From Phoronis australis (lineage: Eukaryota > Phoronida > Phoronidae), in contig NMRA01000098.1 of the NCBI GenBank assembly GCA_002633005.1, positions 922,128-977,677 of the forward strand: a stretch of DNA of 55,550 bases, in the 5' to 3' direction. Below, piece after piece: positions 1 to 10,600 of this stretch. Each line of letters opens with the position of its first letter. The stretch's first letter is position 1. Position numbers and translations under genes: made by a program. The notes beneath the pieces were generated by a model, which was not told the DNA's origin, made no database searches, and worked only from the letters and a program-made list of their open reading frames with translations.

Positions 1-286
1 TATTTCTAATTTGACTGGTGATTATTCGTGCAAAATATAAGCAACTAATAGTGACGGCACTGCAATTTAATTGTTGACGATAGCAGTGGCCCCTGGCAAT
101 AACTTCGATGAGACTGGAGTTGACCGTTCATACTGCACTGCAGCGTCAATGCTTCGCTGTTAAATCCACCTGTTTACTGCGAAGTTCACTGGAGCTAATA
201 ACTTCGATCCAGGACCGAAGTCAACCGTTCATACTGACTGCAACTCCTCAAAACATCGAAGCGTCAACGTTTGTATGAAAGGGAAT
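1..286 (-). mobile_element. PIF/Harbinger-type MITE copy A, cut by window edge
   Basis: The reverse complement aligns over most of its length with the left half of the complete element at 44251-44756. Shared blocks include CTTTCATAC, AGTATGAACG, GGTCCTGGATCG/GTTCCTGGATCG, CATCGAAGTTAT and AGTGCCGTCACTA. The terminal base region is at about 284. Confidence 0.75.
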
Positions 287-399
287 AATTAGGAAGTGAC
301 AGGTCTGTTAAATATAGTAGTACTATGTATTAAGTGCTTATGAAAATGTGAACTGAACAATCCGTAATCTCAAAGTATTCAAAATGTCAACAAGGATAC

Positions 400-668
400 A
401 AAAAGGTAAGAAATGAGTGCAGGTGGTCTCATACACATTGCACCAGGTGTGCACAGGTCGCTCAGACAGGCCCACTGCACAAAACACCTGAAACTATTTT
501 TTGGTTGACTAACATACAATACATTTAACACCCAGACACACAAATTACGACCAAGCTGAGGAGCTAGACACCTGATTCCAGGGTCTAGCAGTGGGGTCCA
601 CAGGGATTTGAACCCCCAACCTAGAGGAAAGGAGACAGACACTCAACCCCCTAGGCCACACTGCCTCC
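400..668 (-). mobile_element. tRNA-derived SINE
   Basis: The minus-strand head (about 665 down to 590) is tRNA-like: pol III A box TGGCCTAGGGG at 658-648 and perfect B box GGTTCAAATCC at 614-604, with correct spacing. A unique body follows for about 190 bases. It lies beyond exon 7 in a TAPT1 intron. The far boundary is approximate and no target-site duplication was confirmed. Confidence 0.72.
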
Positions 669-700
669 TCACAAAAAATGATAGACCGAGACTAACTTAC

Positions 701-851
701 CCATATTCCATGAAAACTCCGTCATGTTGCGCACACACACAATAACTAAGAGAATGATGAAATGGAAGCGCTCTCTGACATCACTACAGACCATTTGAAA
801 TAGATTTTTATTGTCAAACTTCTTGAACACACTGCCCTTCAGTTCGACAAA
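701..851 (-). CDS. TAPT1: TAPT1 exon 7
   Basis: Acceptor TTTTTTCAG|TTTGTC, donor ATGG|GTAAGT. Codes FVELKGSVFKKFDNKNLFQM, VCSDVRERFHFIILLVIVCV and RNMTEFSWNM, ending in phase 1. Its 5' edge and polypyrimidine tract are duplicated in tandem immediately upstream (see 823-961). The next exon is outside the window. Confidence 0.95.
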
Positions 852-3800
852 CTGAAAAAATAAAATAATAACAGATTGATACAGATCTACTTTAAGCACA
901 CTGCCCTTCAATTTGAAAACTGAGAAAATAATAAAATAGTAATGGAGAGTGACAGATCTACTTGAAAAACATGAAATGTAACTTGAGAACACATAACTTT
1001 ACAGTGATAATATAACACATGGCATAGTGGTAAATAAAACGTCATCATCACAAAAGATAGCGCCAGCAATTACAGCACTCCAGCTCATACTGATATACTA
1101 GAAATCTGCACTCTCTGAGACAAGAGTGCATTCACATTTTATGAATATTTCAGTCATAGCATTGCTTCTGACACTGCATGCTAAAAGTATTTAGACAAAA
1201 TGACCGGGACTTCCCCGTCATGACAGCTAGGCAGAAGTCGAAATCATAGAATGAATATGATTCTCTCAAGACCAAAAATGAAGACGGATAAGCAGGAAAG
1301 TTCATAAGTTGGCTAAGTCATTCTGTAATAGGGCTGTCCCGAATTACACATCAGTAGTACTCTCCTTTGTCCTGGAGATAAGAAAGCGCGTGACTTATTT
1401 TGGAAATCAAGCACATTTTCGTGTCTCGTTGATATTAGGAAGGCGAAAAATTTCAGATCACGCATCCACTGGTATTTGCCCAGTTTATCAAACTTTTTCA
1501 CATCGGAGTTGCAGACCACAGCACAGCAGCAATACTTCGTTGGCTTTGGAAGGATGAATAGATTAACACAACCGAAAAAAACTTGTACAGAATCACAAAA
1601 CAACAAATAACATGTATAATTTCTGAAACAGTGGCACGAAAACGAGGCGGCACATGTGACTGATGGATGTTTACGGCATTGTGGGTAAATACAGCGAGAT
1701 TCAGGTGTCGCTGTGTAATCCCGAATGGCCATAGTAGAATTGTGTTGCTGCGATAGTTACCTCCAGTCTTTTATGCTGCAAACAGAATTAGCTGCCATGA
1801 TGGGGAATGGTAATTAGTTTAACTACCTTTGTCATGCACTGTAAATATTGTACACTTTATTGTCACAATGATATTACTTACATTATTTGACATCATAATG
1901 GTTAGCAGAACCTTGTTGTGCGAGTTGAAGGCCACATTGATAGTAGTGGCTTGGAACAACACTAAAACAGCGTGACCCACTGATGTAGAGTTAAGAATAC
2001 AACGTGAGAACAGGTGAATTGCATCATCGGCACATTAACTTGGGTTAGAATTGCATGAGGCAATAATGCACTGTGCATAAAATGGGGAAGTAACAAGAAT
2101 ACTGTTTTCTTGTCAATTATTATTTTCAAAAATCAAAAAAGATGGCAATTAGTTTATCTTATTTTCTAACACTTTTAGTAAACAGTCAATGAATTAAAGG
2201 ATACACACATACAGAATAGCCAATGCTAGATGAGGCAGTAGGCCAATATGTTCTCGCTTATGACCCCGAGGTTCTGTAGCTGTCCAAAAGAGGGCATCTA
2301 AAATGTCTTGCCCGACTGATGAAAACAGACGATCGGCAACCTAAAACAAGAAGAATAGTAACTTCGCTTTAAGACTGAACTAACCATTACTCTGCAGCAA
2401 TTCACCAATTATTACACAGAAAAATAATCACCAAATTATCACCTTCCACTTTTCAAAGGCTGATTAATTTGCTGCAAACAGTGGAAAAGTTCACCAAATG
2501 TAGTTTTATGACATCTACACACTTCAAACTATGCTAGTAATAATTTAAAAGTAAAGCAGTTTAAAAATAATCTTTATTTGACAAAATAGCATTTCATTTG
2601 TCTTCCATATTGTGCGCTAAATAACTGAAAAATTATCACATGTGAAAACAACAATGAAAAAGTTCAGAAGAAAGAACATTGACAAAACAACTGAAGCCAA
2701 AACACGCAAAAGTCGGACATGCATCATTTACATCTCTGCCAAACTTGGACGAAGTTCAATAGTACCATTGTTTTAGTCCATGAACCCTTTAGCTAAACTG
2801 GATTCTGCCTTACTCTGATAAAATCTGTCAGACCATGAACTGGATGCTATACAAACACATTTCTCTGCACAACAAGTAACTTAATAGCAACCTAATAATC
2901 TTTCTTCATTGTTGTTACTAATCAAGAGAAGTGGAAGCTTATGTGGGTAACAAAATTTATCCCCCAATACAATCCTGAACAGTTAATAACTACCGCATGG
3001 AGATAACAAATTGGCGGCAAAACGTGATAGGCACTCTGGTGTTTGACCGTGTGGTTTGATCCAATGCACTGTATAAGCATGGTTGAGCAAAGAAAGTAGA
3101 ATATATTTTAATTTATTTATCGTGAGTTTTGTAGAATTTATTGCTCAGTATGTGGGATAACTACATGTCCTTGTCTGTTACTACCTGTCTCATGAACCCT
3201 CATGGGATTTGGGGGAATTATCACCTGAGAGGCGACAAATTCCAAATCCCACAAGGGGTCCAGGGACTGGAAATAACAGCAACGCCATGAAATAATCTAT
3301 ATTGACGAAATTTATCTTACGTCTGTCAGACTGACAAAACTGTGGGACGCAGAAATTTTGTCTCACCTCTAGCAAGTTGAAGAATATGTACAGCTTTATG
3401 ATGACCTGTCCTCTGATAATGTGGTACATCATAGACGTGTCCACATAGTTCATTAAGAGGGCACACACAACAAACAACACCGCTTTAAGTAGGTCACAGA
3501 TCTGGGCTGGTTCTAACACTCGCTGACTGGAAAATGAGGTCAAAGTTCATTAACAGGGAACGCGCAGAAAGCAGTCCTACTTTAAGGAGGTCACAGATCA
3601 AAGCTAATGAATTTCAAAAAAAAGCTTCAGCACTTAATAGACATTGTAGTTATCACTAGGTGATGCTACCAGCATTGAAGTTATCGATAGGTGGACTTGT
3701 TGACAACAGCAGAGCCCTGTCAGTAACTTTGATAGGTACCGAGGATGAGCATTCCCAATGTAGCGACACGTCAACATTTCACTTTTAAATCCACCTGTAA

Positions 3801-6800
3801 ATTTAAGTTGCTAATTTGATCCAAAATCGAATCTAACCATTCCGACTGACCAACATTAGTGCGAAAGGCCTTTAGTTTCTGAGTCAAAATGACATTGTTA
3901 ACCCAAGTCAAGGCACAGATCATTTCCAGTTTTGTCCCTAATGTCAATCAGTCCAGTATCTCATCACTACACCCCTATGACTCCTTGAGACTTTATGATA
4001 TTACCCGGTGGAGAACAGTCCACATGGATGGGTCACCAACTTAACGGTTGCCAGGAGACAGCGGATGGGAAGGAATGTGAAGACATAAAGAAAAGTCTCT
4101 GTACACTGCAGGAAGCCGTAGTACATGAACTGGAAAAGACAGTAAAAGTGTATGATGTCAGATGATGACAATTGTTCGATTGTGGCATTCAGCTTCCCAA
4201 CTGTCTGTCTTACGATATTGTTATTCTTGGACTTTACAAGACGCAAGATTTTCTATTTAACATTTTACTTCTACTAGCTAAACAGTACATTTACAAAGAG
4301 AGATGTCACAAAAATATACCTAATTTTCTCAAGTTCGTTACAAAAACTTATGAATACTATAATGCTGAAAAATTAAATGCACATAAAAACTTTGTACATG
4401 ACAGCTTCTCTGCAAAATGGGAAAAATTTATTGTTCATGTTAAGTTCATGTAGAAGATAAATTTTATTATTTACTTTAAACGAGATATGAGAATGGTCTT
4501 CCTGAGGTGTGCATGCGTGAATGAATGGTGTACTTATTTGTTTGTTTGTTTTTGTAATTGTTTTGTAAAGGATAATAAATACATAAAAAAAAAATTGTTT
4601 GATGGTTTTACCCAAAAATAATTGCCAAAACTCAACACTTCCAATTTAGCAAAGCTTACTAACTGCTTAAGTTGTAGTCAGCTACGCAATGCAAATCACA
4701 CATATCAAAAAAAATCCCTAAATATTTATTGATATTTGATTTCCTCAAGATCACACATTGCACTAAATAAGTATAGTAATTACTGTTAAAGGAAAACATG
4801 TCATAACAGTGATCTGTTGAATTATGAACAGGTTATCACACTTCCTTGCAAAGATACACATAGTACATCAGTTTGGTGAATAACTTCTAAAACTGTAAAA
4901 GTTCTATATAAAATTAATGTACCTTTTCCATGGCAACTGGGATATTAAGAAATGTGTAGATATCTTCTCTCTTTTTTTCATATTTTGCCTCATCTCTGTC
5001 CAAGATGTATCCTCTTGTAAGCTCTGCTTTTAAGTATCTGAATATGGATAAATCTGAAAGAAAGAAATAACAAGTACACATGACCTATTGCCTTCTGGAG
5101 TGTATACGTATTTGAAAGTATCACAATTTGTATAACTTACCAATACTACTACTAATACTAACAACAAAATACTTTTAAAGGCCTGGGGCACTTCACCGCT
5201 GTTTAGTTGAGTTCTCAACAGATAAGTGGAATGGGATTTGAAGTGTTGCCTAATGAACTGGCAACTCAAGTCACAGGCAATGTGCAAGTGCGCCATTATC
5301 AAATTTGCAATTCTAAGATTGGCAAACCCCAACAAAGTCTGAAGTATTTCCTGGAGTCGCTGATGGGGTCCATGTTCTTGTTGGTTTCGGAAATCAAGTC
5401 TTATCATTGTTACAAAGAAAATAAGAAGACCAATTTCTGTTTCTTTACTGAAGAAATGCAGTTTTAATTAGTAATTTACGAGACTAACAAAAACCAGGTA
5501 TCCACTAGAGATATATCATGATGTATAAACAATTTGATTCTTTTCGAAGGATGTATTTAAAAATGACTTGAGGCTCAACAAAATTACTAGGCAGTGTTAG
5601 TATTAACTAGTCAATGGTGCAACCATAACTGTGGCCATATATCACCAGTTTAAGGATTCAGTTTTCACAAAAACTAAATCTACGGTTAAAGTACGATTAA
5701 GATTTTTTGAAAAACTTAATGGTCATATCTTGTTGGCATCTACTAGGATAAGGGTAAATTTTGAGGGTGAAACCATTTGTGATAGGGTATACTTCAAACA
5801 ACCTTCTCTAAATCTCACCCAAACATGGCTAGATTTGCCAATTTGTGAGAATTTGTGCATATAGGATTCCTCCAAAGGGCTTCAAAAAAGCTGCCTGGAC
5901 TTCTATTGACACCAGGGACCTGAAATTCAGACATCAGATCAAGTGGGCGATGATGATCATCCCTGCCAGTTATACGAGATGACAGTGCTTAGTATCTAAA
6001 GTGACATAAAAACGTAGAGGAAAAGCATGAACTATTACGAAATCACAATATCCATGATAATTTACCCATTTCATCCTTTGAAGATAACTTGGTTATACCA
6101 ATCAGACCATATCCACAAGAAGTCGTTAAGTTGACTTTTTCTCAACATGCAAATTTTGTGGAAGCAAGATTCAGGAGTTCGGCATATACTATGCTTTCTG
6201 ATTGGTCAAGTATTGAACAATGTCACATGTCATTACGCTTATGGTTGGCGATAAAAACTTTAACAATGACAAAAAGTGAGACTGAACAAGCTTCACAGAT
6301 TGTATGGATAAAACCAGGAAGAGTCAACGAAGAAAGTAAGAGCCTTTGTAATTTTTTTGTAAATTCTATTTAAGATTAGCTGCAAAGTTCTTACATTGCA
6401 ATCCAAATTTGGACTCTCGTCATTTAAGATCAATGGCGGTTGAGTGTTTTGCAAATATAAAGGCCGACAGGGAGTTATCCCGCAAGGAGTTACGCATTAC
6501 CTGTAGGTCAAGAAGAGTACTACGCTGCAACAAATTTCTTCTGAAATCACACAGATTTAGTCTCCACTGCCACATTTACTCAAATCCAAAGTATGAGTAG
6601 ATATAGTGGCCTATCCCATTATTCTTGACTTTGTACACTGTAATCTTACCAATTTGACAAATGCAGCCTGCCAGACAGCGTTGTCATATATAGCCGCACC
6701 AAATCGCTTGTTAATGAGCAACTGCTTCTTAACCTTATGGTTTGGACACTTGATATCCAGTTGAAGTCTCGGAAAGGAGAATTTGTCTACAACGGTCAAT

Positions 6801-7388
6801 CCTGGTAATTTTTACAATCTGATACATTTATGTTTGATGTTTATGTCTTCACGGGTGAGAAACAACATGGCCGTCGGATCCAAAACAGGACCAACGGTCC
6901 TCCAAATCAGACAGAATCACCACAAAACAGGGCCTACACGGACCAAATGGGACTTACAGACTAGAATATGGGACTGACACAACTAAAAACATGACTGCTC
7001 CACCAGACTGGACATGACCCCCTGACAAAATGTTGTCGATGCCTGTGTGTGATACTAGTTATGACGATGCTTCACCCAAGAATTAGTTATCCTCGGGCGC
7101 TTTCTTCTGACTTGACTAAAACGTCAAACTGGAGAAATTGAGTTGTTATTTTGTTCTAAACTAATGCAGTGAGTGCAAATAATTATTAGTCATATTAATA
7201 TTGGGGAAAATGCAAGTACGTCAGCATCAGTTCAGAAAGACTAAATCATAACAGACGGAGCACACATTGATTCAGTGCGAAAGTTCAAATACTTAATCAA
7301 AGTTACCATTATACTTTGACGAGTTAATCGGCAATTTTTGACGTGTTTTTGGACCCAGATTTTCTGGTTCTTGCTCGTTTCCCTCCAT
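701..7388 (-). CDS. TAPT1: TAPT1 homologue, seven 5' coding exons (partial, runs off left edge)
   Basis: Multi-pass membrane protein of the TAPT1/CMV-receptor family. Exons, transcript order: 7388-7307, 5053-4923, 4129-4005, 3526-3367, 2340-2205, 1979-1882, 851-701; phases join without a break (883 nt, 294 codons plus one base). Recognised by conserved blocks: FRYLKAELTRGY..DRDEAKYE.KRE (exon 2), ETFLYVFTFLPIR (3), PAQICDLLKAV and NYVDTSMMYHIIRGQ..IKLYIFFNLLE (4), VADRLFSSVGQDILDALFWTATEP (5; split here for length), QATTINVAFNSHNK (6), VELKGSVFKKF..KNLFQM..SD (7). In vertebrates TAPT1 is tied to skeletal patterning and ciliogenesis. The N-terminus (27 aa in exon 1) is short and poorly conserved, as expected. 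The 3' exons, roughly the last 40 percent of the family length, lie outside the window. TEX36 is divergent, 251 bp upstream. Identity is certain; exon 1 is inferred from its phase. Confidence 0.93.
823..961 (-). repeat. Tandem duplication of the exon 7 splice acceptor
   Basis: Two adjacent direct copies, 823-890 (functional) and 891-961. Each has, on the minus strand, GTAGATCTGT, a T-rich tract ending TTTCAG or TCTCAG, then the first 28 or so exon bases including GAAGGGCAGTGTG. Copy 2 has the acceptor TTCTCAG|TTTTCAAATTGA at 919; read in the phase delivered by exon 6 it gives F-S-N-stop. Confidence 0.85.
852..1881. other. TAPT1: TAPT1 intron 6
   Basis: Intron between exons 6 and 7. Apart from the duplicated acceptor I see only AT-rich unique sequence. 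Open frames at 1309-1732 have no recognisable family. Confidence 0.6.
1882..1979 (-). CDS. TAPT1: TAPT1 exon 6
   Basis: Acceptor CTACATCAG|TGGGTC, donor AATAAT|GTAAGT. Codes (L)GHAVLVLFQATTINVAFN then SHNKVLLTIMMSNN, matching the family's VQATTLNVAFNSHNKSLL segment. Ends in phase 0. Confidence 0.93.
2205..2340 (-). CDS. TAPT1: TAPT1 exon 5
   Basis: Acceptor TTGTTTTAG|GTTGCC. Codes VADRLFSSVGQDILDALFWT, ATEPRGHKREHIGLLPHLAL and AILYV, ending in phase 1 at T|GTATCC. Other GT sites lie close by in the run TATGTGTGTATCC (GTATGT, GTGTGT), but only this one restores the phase and length of the next exon. Confidence 0.88.
2341..3366. other. TAPT1: TAPT1 intron 4 with old repeat
   Basis: 2440-2625 belongs to an interspersed family also seen at 39205-39375. 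Shared blocks are AAGGCTGATT, TTTGCT and a later ATTTCA(T/C)TTGTC...CCAT(A/G)TTGTG. Nothing else recognised. Confidence 0.5.
3367..3526 (-). CDS. TAPT1: TAPT1 exon 4
   Basis: Acceptor CATTTTCCAG|TCAGCG, donor CTAGAG|GTGAGA. Codes QRVLEPAQICDLLKAVLFVV, CALLMNYVDTSMMYHIIRGQ and VIIKLYIFFNLLE, one of the most conserved stretches of TAPT1 proteins. Ends in phase 0. Confidence 0.95.
3640..3875 (-). mobile_element. PIF/Harbinger-type MITE copy C, diverged
   Basis: Same family as 44251-44756, much decayed and shorter. On the minus strand it starts AAAGGCCTTTCGCACTAATG and keeps GGTGGATTTAAAAG and the terminal half-motifs. It lies in TAPT1 intron 3. Confidence 0.6.
4005..4129 (-). CDS. TAPT1: TAPT1 exon 3
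   Basis: Acceptor TGTCTTTTCCAG|TTCATG, donor ACCGG|GTAATA. Codes FMYYGFLQCTETFLYVFTFL then PIRCLLATVKLVTHPCGLFS and TG. This is the first membrane segment of the family. Ends in phase 2. Confidence 0.93.
4923..5053 (-). CDS. TAPT1: TAPT1 exon 2
   Basis: Acceptor TTTCTTTCAG|ATTTATCC, donor GAAAAG|GTACAT. Codes the diagnostic TAPT1 block LSIFRYLKAELTRGYILDRD followed by EAKYEKKREDIYTFLNIP and VAMEK. Starts in phase 1, ends in phase 0. Confidence 0.93.
5054..7306. other. TAPT1: TAPT1 intron 1
   Basis: 2.25-kb first intron. An open frame on the minus strand from 5407 to about 5160 runs straight towards exon 2; it contains B-box-like ACTTCAAATCC and may be old mobile-element sequence. 5630-6600 and 6611-6799 hold short open frames with no recognisable family. 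No supported gene inside. Confidence 0.5.
7307..7388 (-). CDS. TAPT1: TAPT1 exon 1 (start codon)
   Basis: Starts ATGGAGGGAAAC and codes MEGNEQEPENLGPKTRQKLP then INSSKYN, ending phase 1 at G|GTAACT. This phase is what exon 2 needs: the joined codon is GAT (D), giving D-LSIFRYLKAEL. The reading frame stays open upstream to an ATG at 7517, but that start would lie inside the shared promoter, so I prefer 7388. The sequence itself is not conserved enough to prove it. Confidence 0.7.
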
Positions 7389-7639
7389 TTTTATCTTCCG
7401 ACAGTCGAGAGCGTCTATTTCCGGATATGCGCAATAGGTCTGTTCGTGGAGTTTCCCTTGGCGACGCGAGACGCATTCGTGCTTTTGTTGTCGGTGCCTG
7501 CTAAACATACAAATCAATGGGAACGTGTAGGCCTAGTTAACGAGTAGTGTTGTGGTGGTTAAGGTGCGTGTTTCACCTATGCAGTCGACTGTCTCCCGGT
7601 TCTAGTTATTTCTGCTGATAACTTTCTGAAACTTGTAAA
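7389..7639. promoter_or_regulatory. Bidirectional TAPT1/TEX36 promoter
   Basis: Only 251 bp separate the TAPT1 start (minus strand) from the TEX36 start (plus strand). The stretch is richer in CpG than its surroundings and I see no TATA box at either expected position. At 7451-7465 it has GTTTCCCTTGGCGAC, two half-sites each one base from the RFX X-box half-sites GTTGCC and GGCAAC. Shared control of both genes is inferred from this layout. Confidence 0.6.
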
Positions 7640-7690
7640 ATGCCAAAGGGGAGGACTTTCGTCCCAAACGGTGTTCGAGATGGAATATGG
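7640..7690 (+). CDS. TEX36: TEX36 exon 1
   Basis: Start ATG preceded by TTGTAAA. Codes MPKGRTFVPNGVRDGIW, then donor TGG|GTAAGT, phase 0. The start is supported by alignment with the vertebrate M-x-KGR N-terminus. Confidence 0.88.
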
Positions 7691-10600
7691 GTAAGTAAGC
7701 TCGGTGTTTTTCTATCTTTGACTTTGAGTAGATAATTATGTTCGTAAATCAATTTTTGTGTTCAAACTGAAAGATTAAGGAAAATATGATTTTTTTTTGT
7801 TTTTCTTTGATGTATTTTTCGTCATTATATACCTGTTGTCTGTCAAGAACGGTTAGGATCTTGAGCCCAATATGACTAACCCGATGGCAATGGCAAGGGG
7901 TAGGTCGTTTACCAAATAAATTGTGGAACATATTTTCTCCTTAAAAGCCAAATTCAAATGTTTGTTGTTGTTATGATTTCATGTTTTTATTCTAATTTTA
8001 TCGTAGTTTCAACACATTGGAACAGAACACATGGGGCAAAGCCTGAAAAGAGAGGAAGCAACAACATCGGGGATAATGAATGCTACACGAGACTTCCCCT
8101 ATACAAGTATTCCTGCAGCCACCTCTGTGACATTTAATGCAAGATCACTTGTAAGTCTTTGTACTCTGTACATTTTGGTTATAGCAACAGAAATAAATCA
8201 GGCACAAATTGTTGCTCACGGAGTGGTTGGATTTATCCATGGTCAAAGTATTATTTAAACTGGTATTTAATAGGCATTCGAGTTTCTTTTCTTATCAACA
8301 AAAATGAGACAGTCTATTCATGAATTTAAGTTGTCTTAGCATGAAGCTGATGATTTAATTGTATAATCATAGTCCAGTAAACATTCAGCCCAGTGTATCT
8401 TTATCATTTTAGAAATGACTGTCGCTTATTACTTGAAATTTTCAGTACTCTCTCACCAGCCGGCATATTCCTGTCTTTCACTCTCAAAAAAATCGATGGA
8501 GTTAATTGCAAATTTTTCCTTGTATATAAAATCAATTATTTGATTATATGTTAACAAAACATGGCATTGATTAACTATATTGTCTGTTGTTACTGTTTGT
8601 TCCAGTCAGTTCAATTTCTTGCCAACTCTTCAGTTGGTATCTATTCAATTTGGTCTATGTGTAATTTCAGAAAAATTACAAATCTGACAATCCATTCTCT
8701 GAGCATGATAACAGGCATTCCTTCCAAGATCATGGAGTCTATTTAGAAGATGTGAGTATTACAGCTATGTTTGATAAATTGTCTTTTTACTAAAGGCACT
8801 ACGCATTCAATGTTTCGTTCTACCCATGTCATGTTTACTTCATTTAACAAAGATTGTCGAATTACTATTCTAAAGCGCAGTGAATTTTCTATAGAACTCT
8901 TGGATCCAAGTATAATTTGATTACATTACTGGTAGTTTGAAAACACTCACCCATATTTTAGTTCCTGTTGTGCCACTTTAGTTGAGACATATTCACTCTA
9001 AACCCTAACATTGAAAACCCTTGAGAAGAGTATGCCAACCCTTCAGATATTAGCAGTGAAAGGGCAGTATCATTGCTGTAGTTGATTGTTTACATTGTAT
9101 TCTGAGCTCAACCCATGAAACTCACTTTGGGCACTGTTCAAATAAACTGTTTACACAAGAGGTCTACCTGTTGTGAATGTTTGTATGGTAGTGGAATGCC
9201 ACTGTGCAGGTAACCTGCCCCAGTAATTCTCTTTATCACATGGTTTCCCAGCAATATCCCATAATCTGATTGTTTAAACATTTTTCAGAACAGCTTGGTT
9301 GCACAGCTGATGTAGTTAACTTTGATAACACTTTAGTGAGCTGGAAATCTCATATCTTGCAAGAATGACAAAATTACACCAACAGCAAGTAACACCAGTG
9401 TAATTAAGTTATTAATTAGTATAATTTATTTTCAAACGATAATTAGGAATTCTTTAATTTTTTTATTTTTTTGAAAAAATTGTTGTAATTAAAATTTTAA
9501 TTTTTAGTGTTCAGGTCAAATTTTATTTCACAAGCCCATTATTCCTTCTGTGCACCCTGATGCTAAACTAGGGAATTTTCAAACAAACATCTGTTGTGCA
9601 CCTCATTATCCATGGCTCAGTAGGGGGTAAGCATCTGAAAGCCATAAGCTGTTATTAGGCTGTAGTGAGCTTATCTTTTCAGGGTAATTGGTTTCTGCCA
9701 AATTAAATCTCAGGCATGGTTTTAAGAGGGGAGACTCACCAGAATACACAAACCCTGCAATAACAAAATGGAGAGGGCATTATCAACTAGTTTGTGTATT
9801 TAACCAGTCCTATGTACAAAACTATAGATTTTAGTTCAGTAACAATCCAAAAGTATAAAGCCAGTAGAATTTAATTTTTGACTTTTTACTAATCTGTCAT
9901 TAATTGGGTAACATTACCATGTTGTTTTAGAAAAAAAAACAGCAAAAAGAACTATACATTGCCGATAACAAAACTACGTCAACAAAAACACAACCAAGTG
10001 TTATTTTATGAAAATCTTCAGGATAGACCCTCAAAAAACACTGTTGCAGCCGTTTAAATTACCATTGCATTTTCATTTTACGTAAGTTTCGATTTTTTCA
10101 TGAACATCATAAAAATCCTATGTTTGATAGCCCCTCATGCCAAAGTGGAGCATTTTAATAACAACTAGTATTCCTAAAAGAATTTTGGATGATAGTGTTT
10201 AAAGCATAGTGTACTTAATCAACAATTTTTGAAATATGATGTTCCAAAATTTGTCTACTACGGACATCTTTCTAGGTTCCTACAGAGACTTAAGTAAGCC
10301 CATGTTCCCTTTGTGCACAAGTCTTCACCCTTCTGTGTGTAAAGCACTTTTGAGTTTTCGTCCACCAGGCTTCATAACAACATGCTCTGTCACTTAATTT
10401 TTGGAAGAAAAGAGCTTAAGATCTGTCTTTTTTTTGTTAATGTTGTGTAATGTATGTGTAATTTTTTTCCTTTTAGCAAAAAAGGTAGAAGGTTTTAGTA
10501 AGTGATGTAATTTGCTCATTTTGAGCCATGTATACTTATTATTTATTATAGCGACATGGATTCTTCCCAGAATGAAATATAAAACAAATGTACTTTTTGT

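Noticed and set aside
379-642. Minus-strand 87-codon open frame.
   Set aside because: It overlaps a tRNA-derived SINE with clear A and B boxes.
1313-1732. Minus-strand 139-codon open frame in TAPT1 intron 6.
   Set aside because: No recognisable family, Cys/Phe-rich composition as from random AT-rich DNA, no splice signals that would join it in frame.
5030-5407. Minus-strand open frame of 125 codons running into TAPT1 exon 2, with a protein-like stretch (QRLQEILQTLLGFANLRIAN).
   Set aside because: Exon 2 has a strong acceptor at 5053 and the open frame is not the exon 2 frame; the stretch matches no TAPT1 sequence and has degenerate pol III box-like sequence, so it is probably mobile-element or chance.
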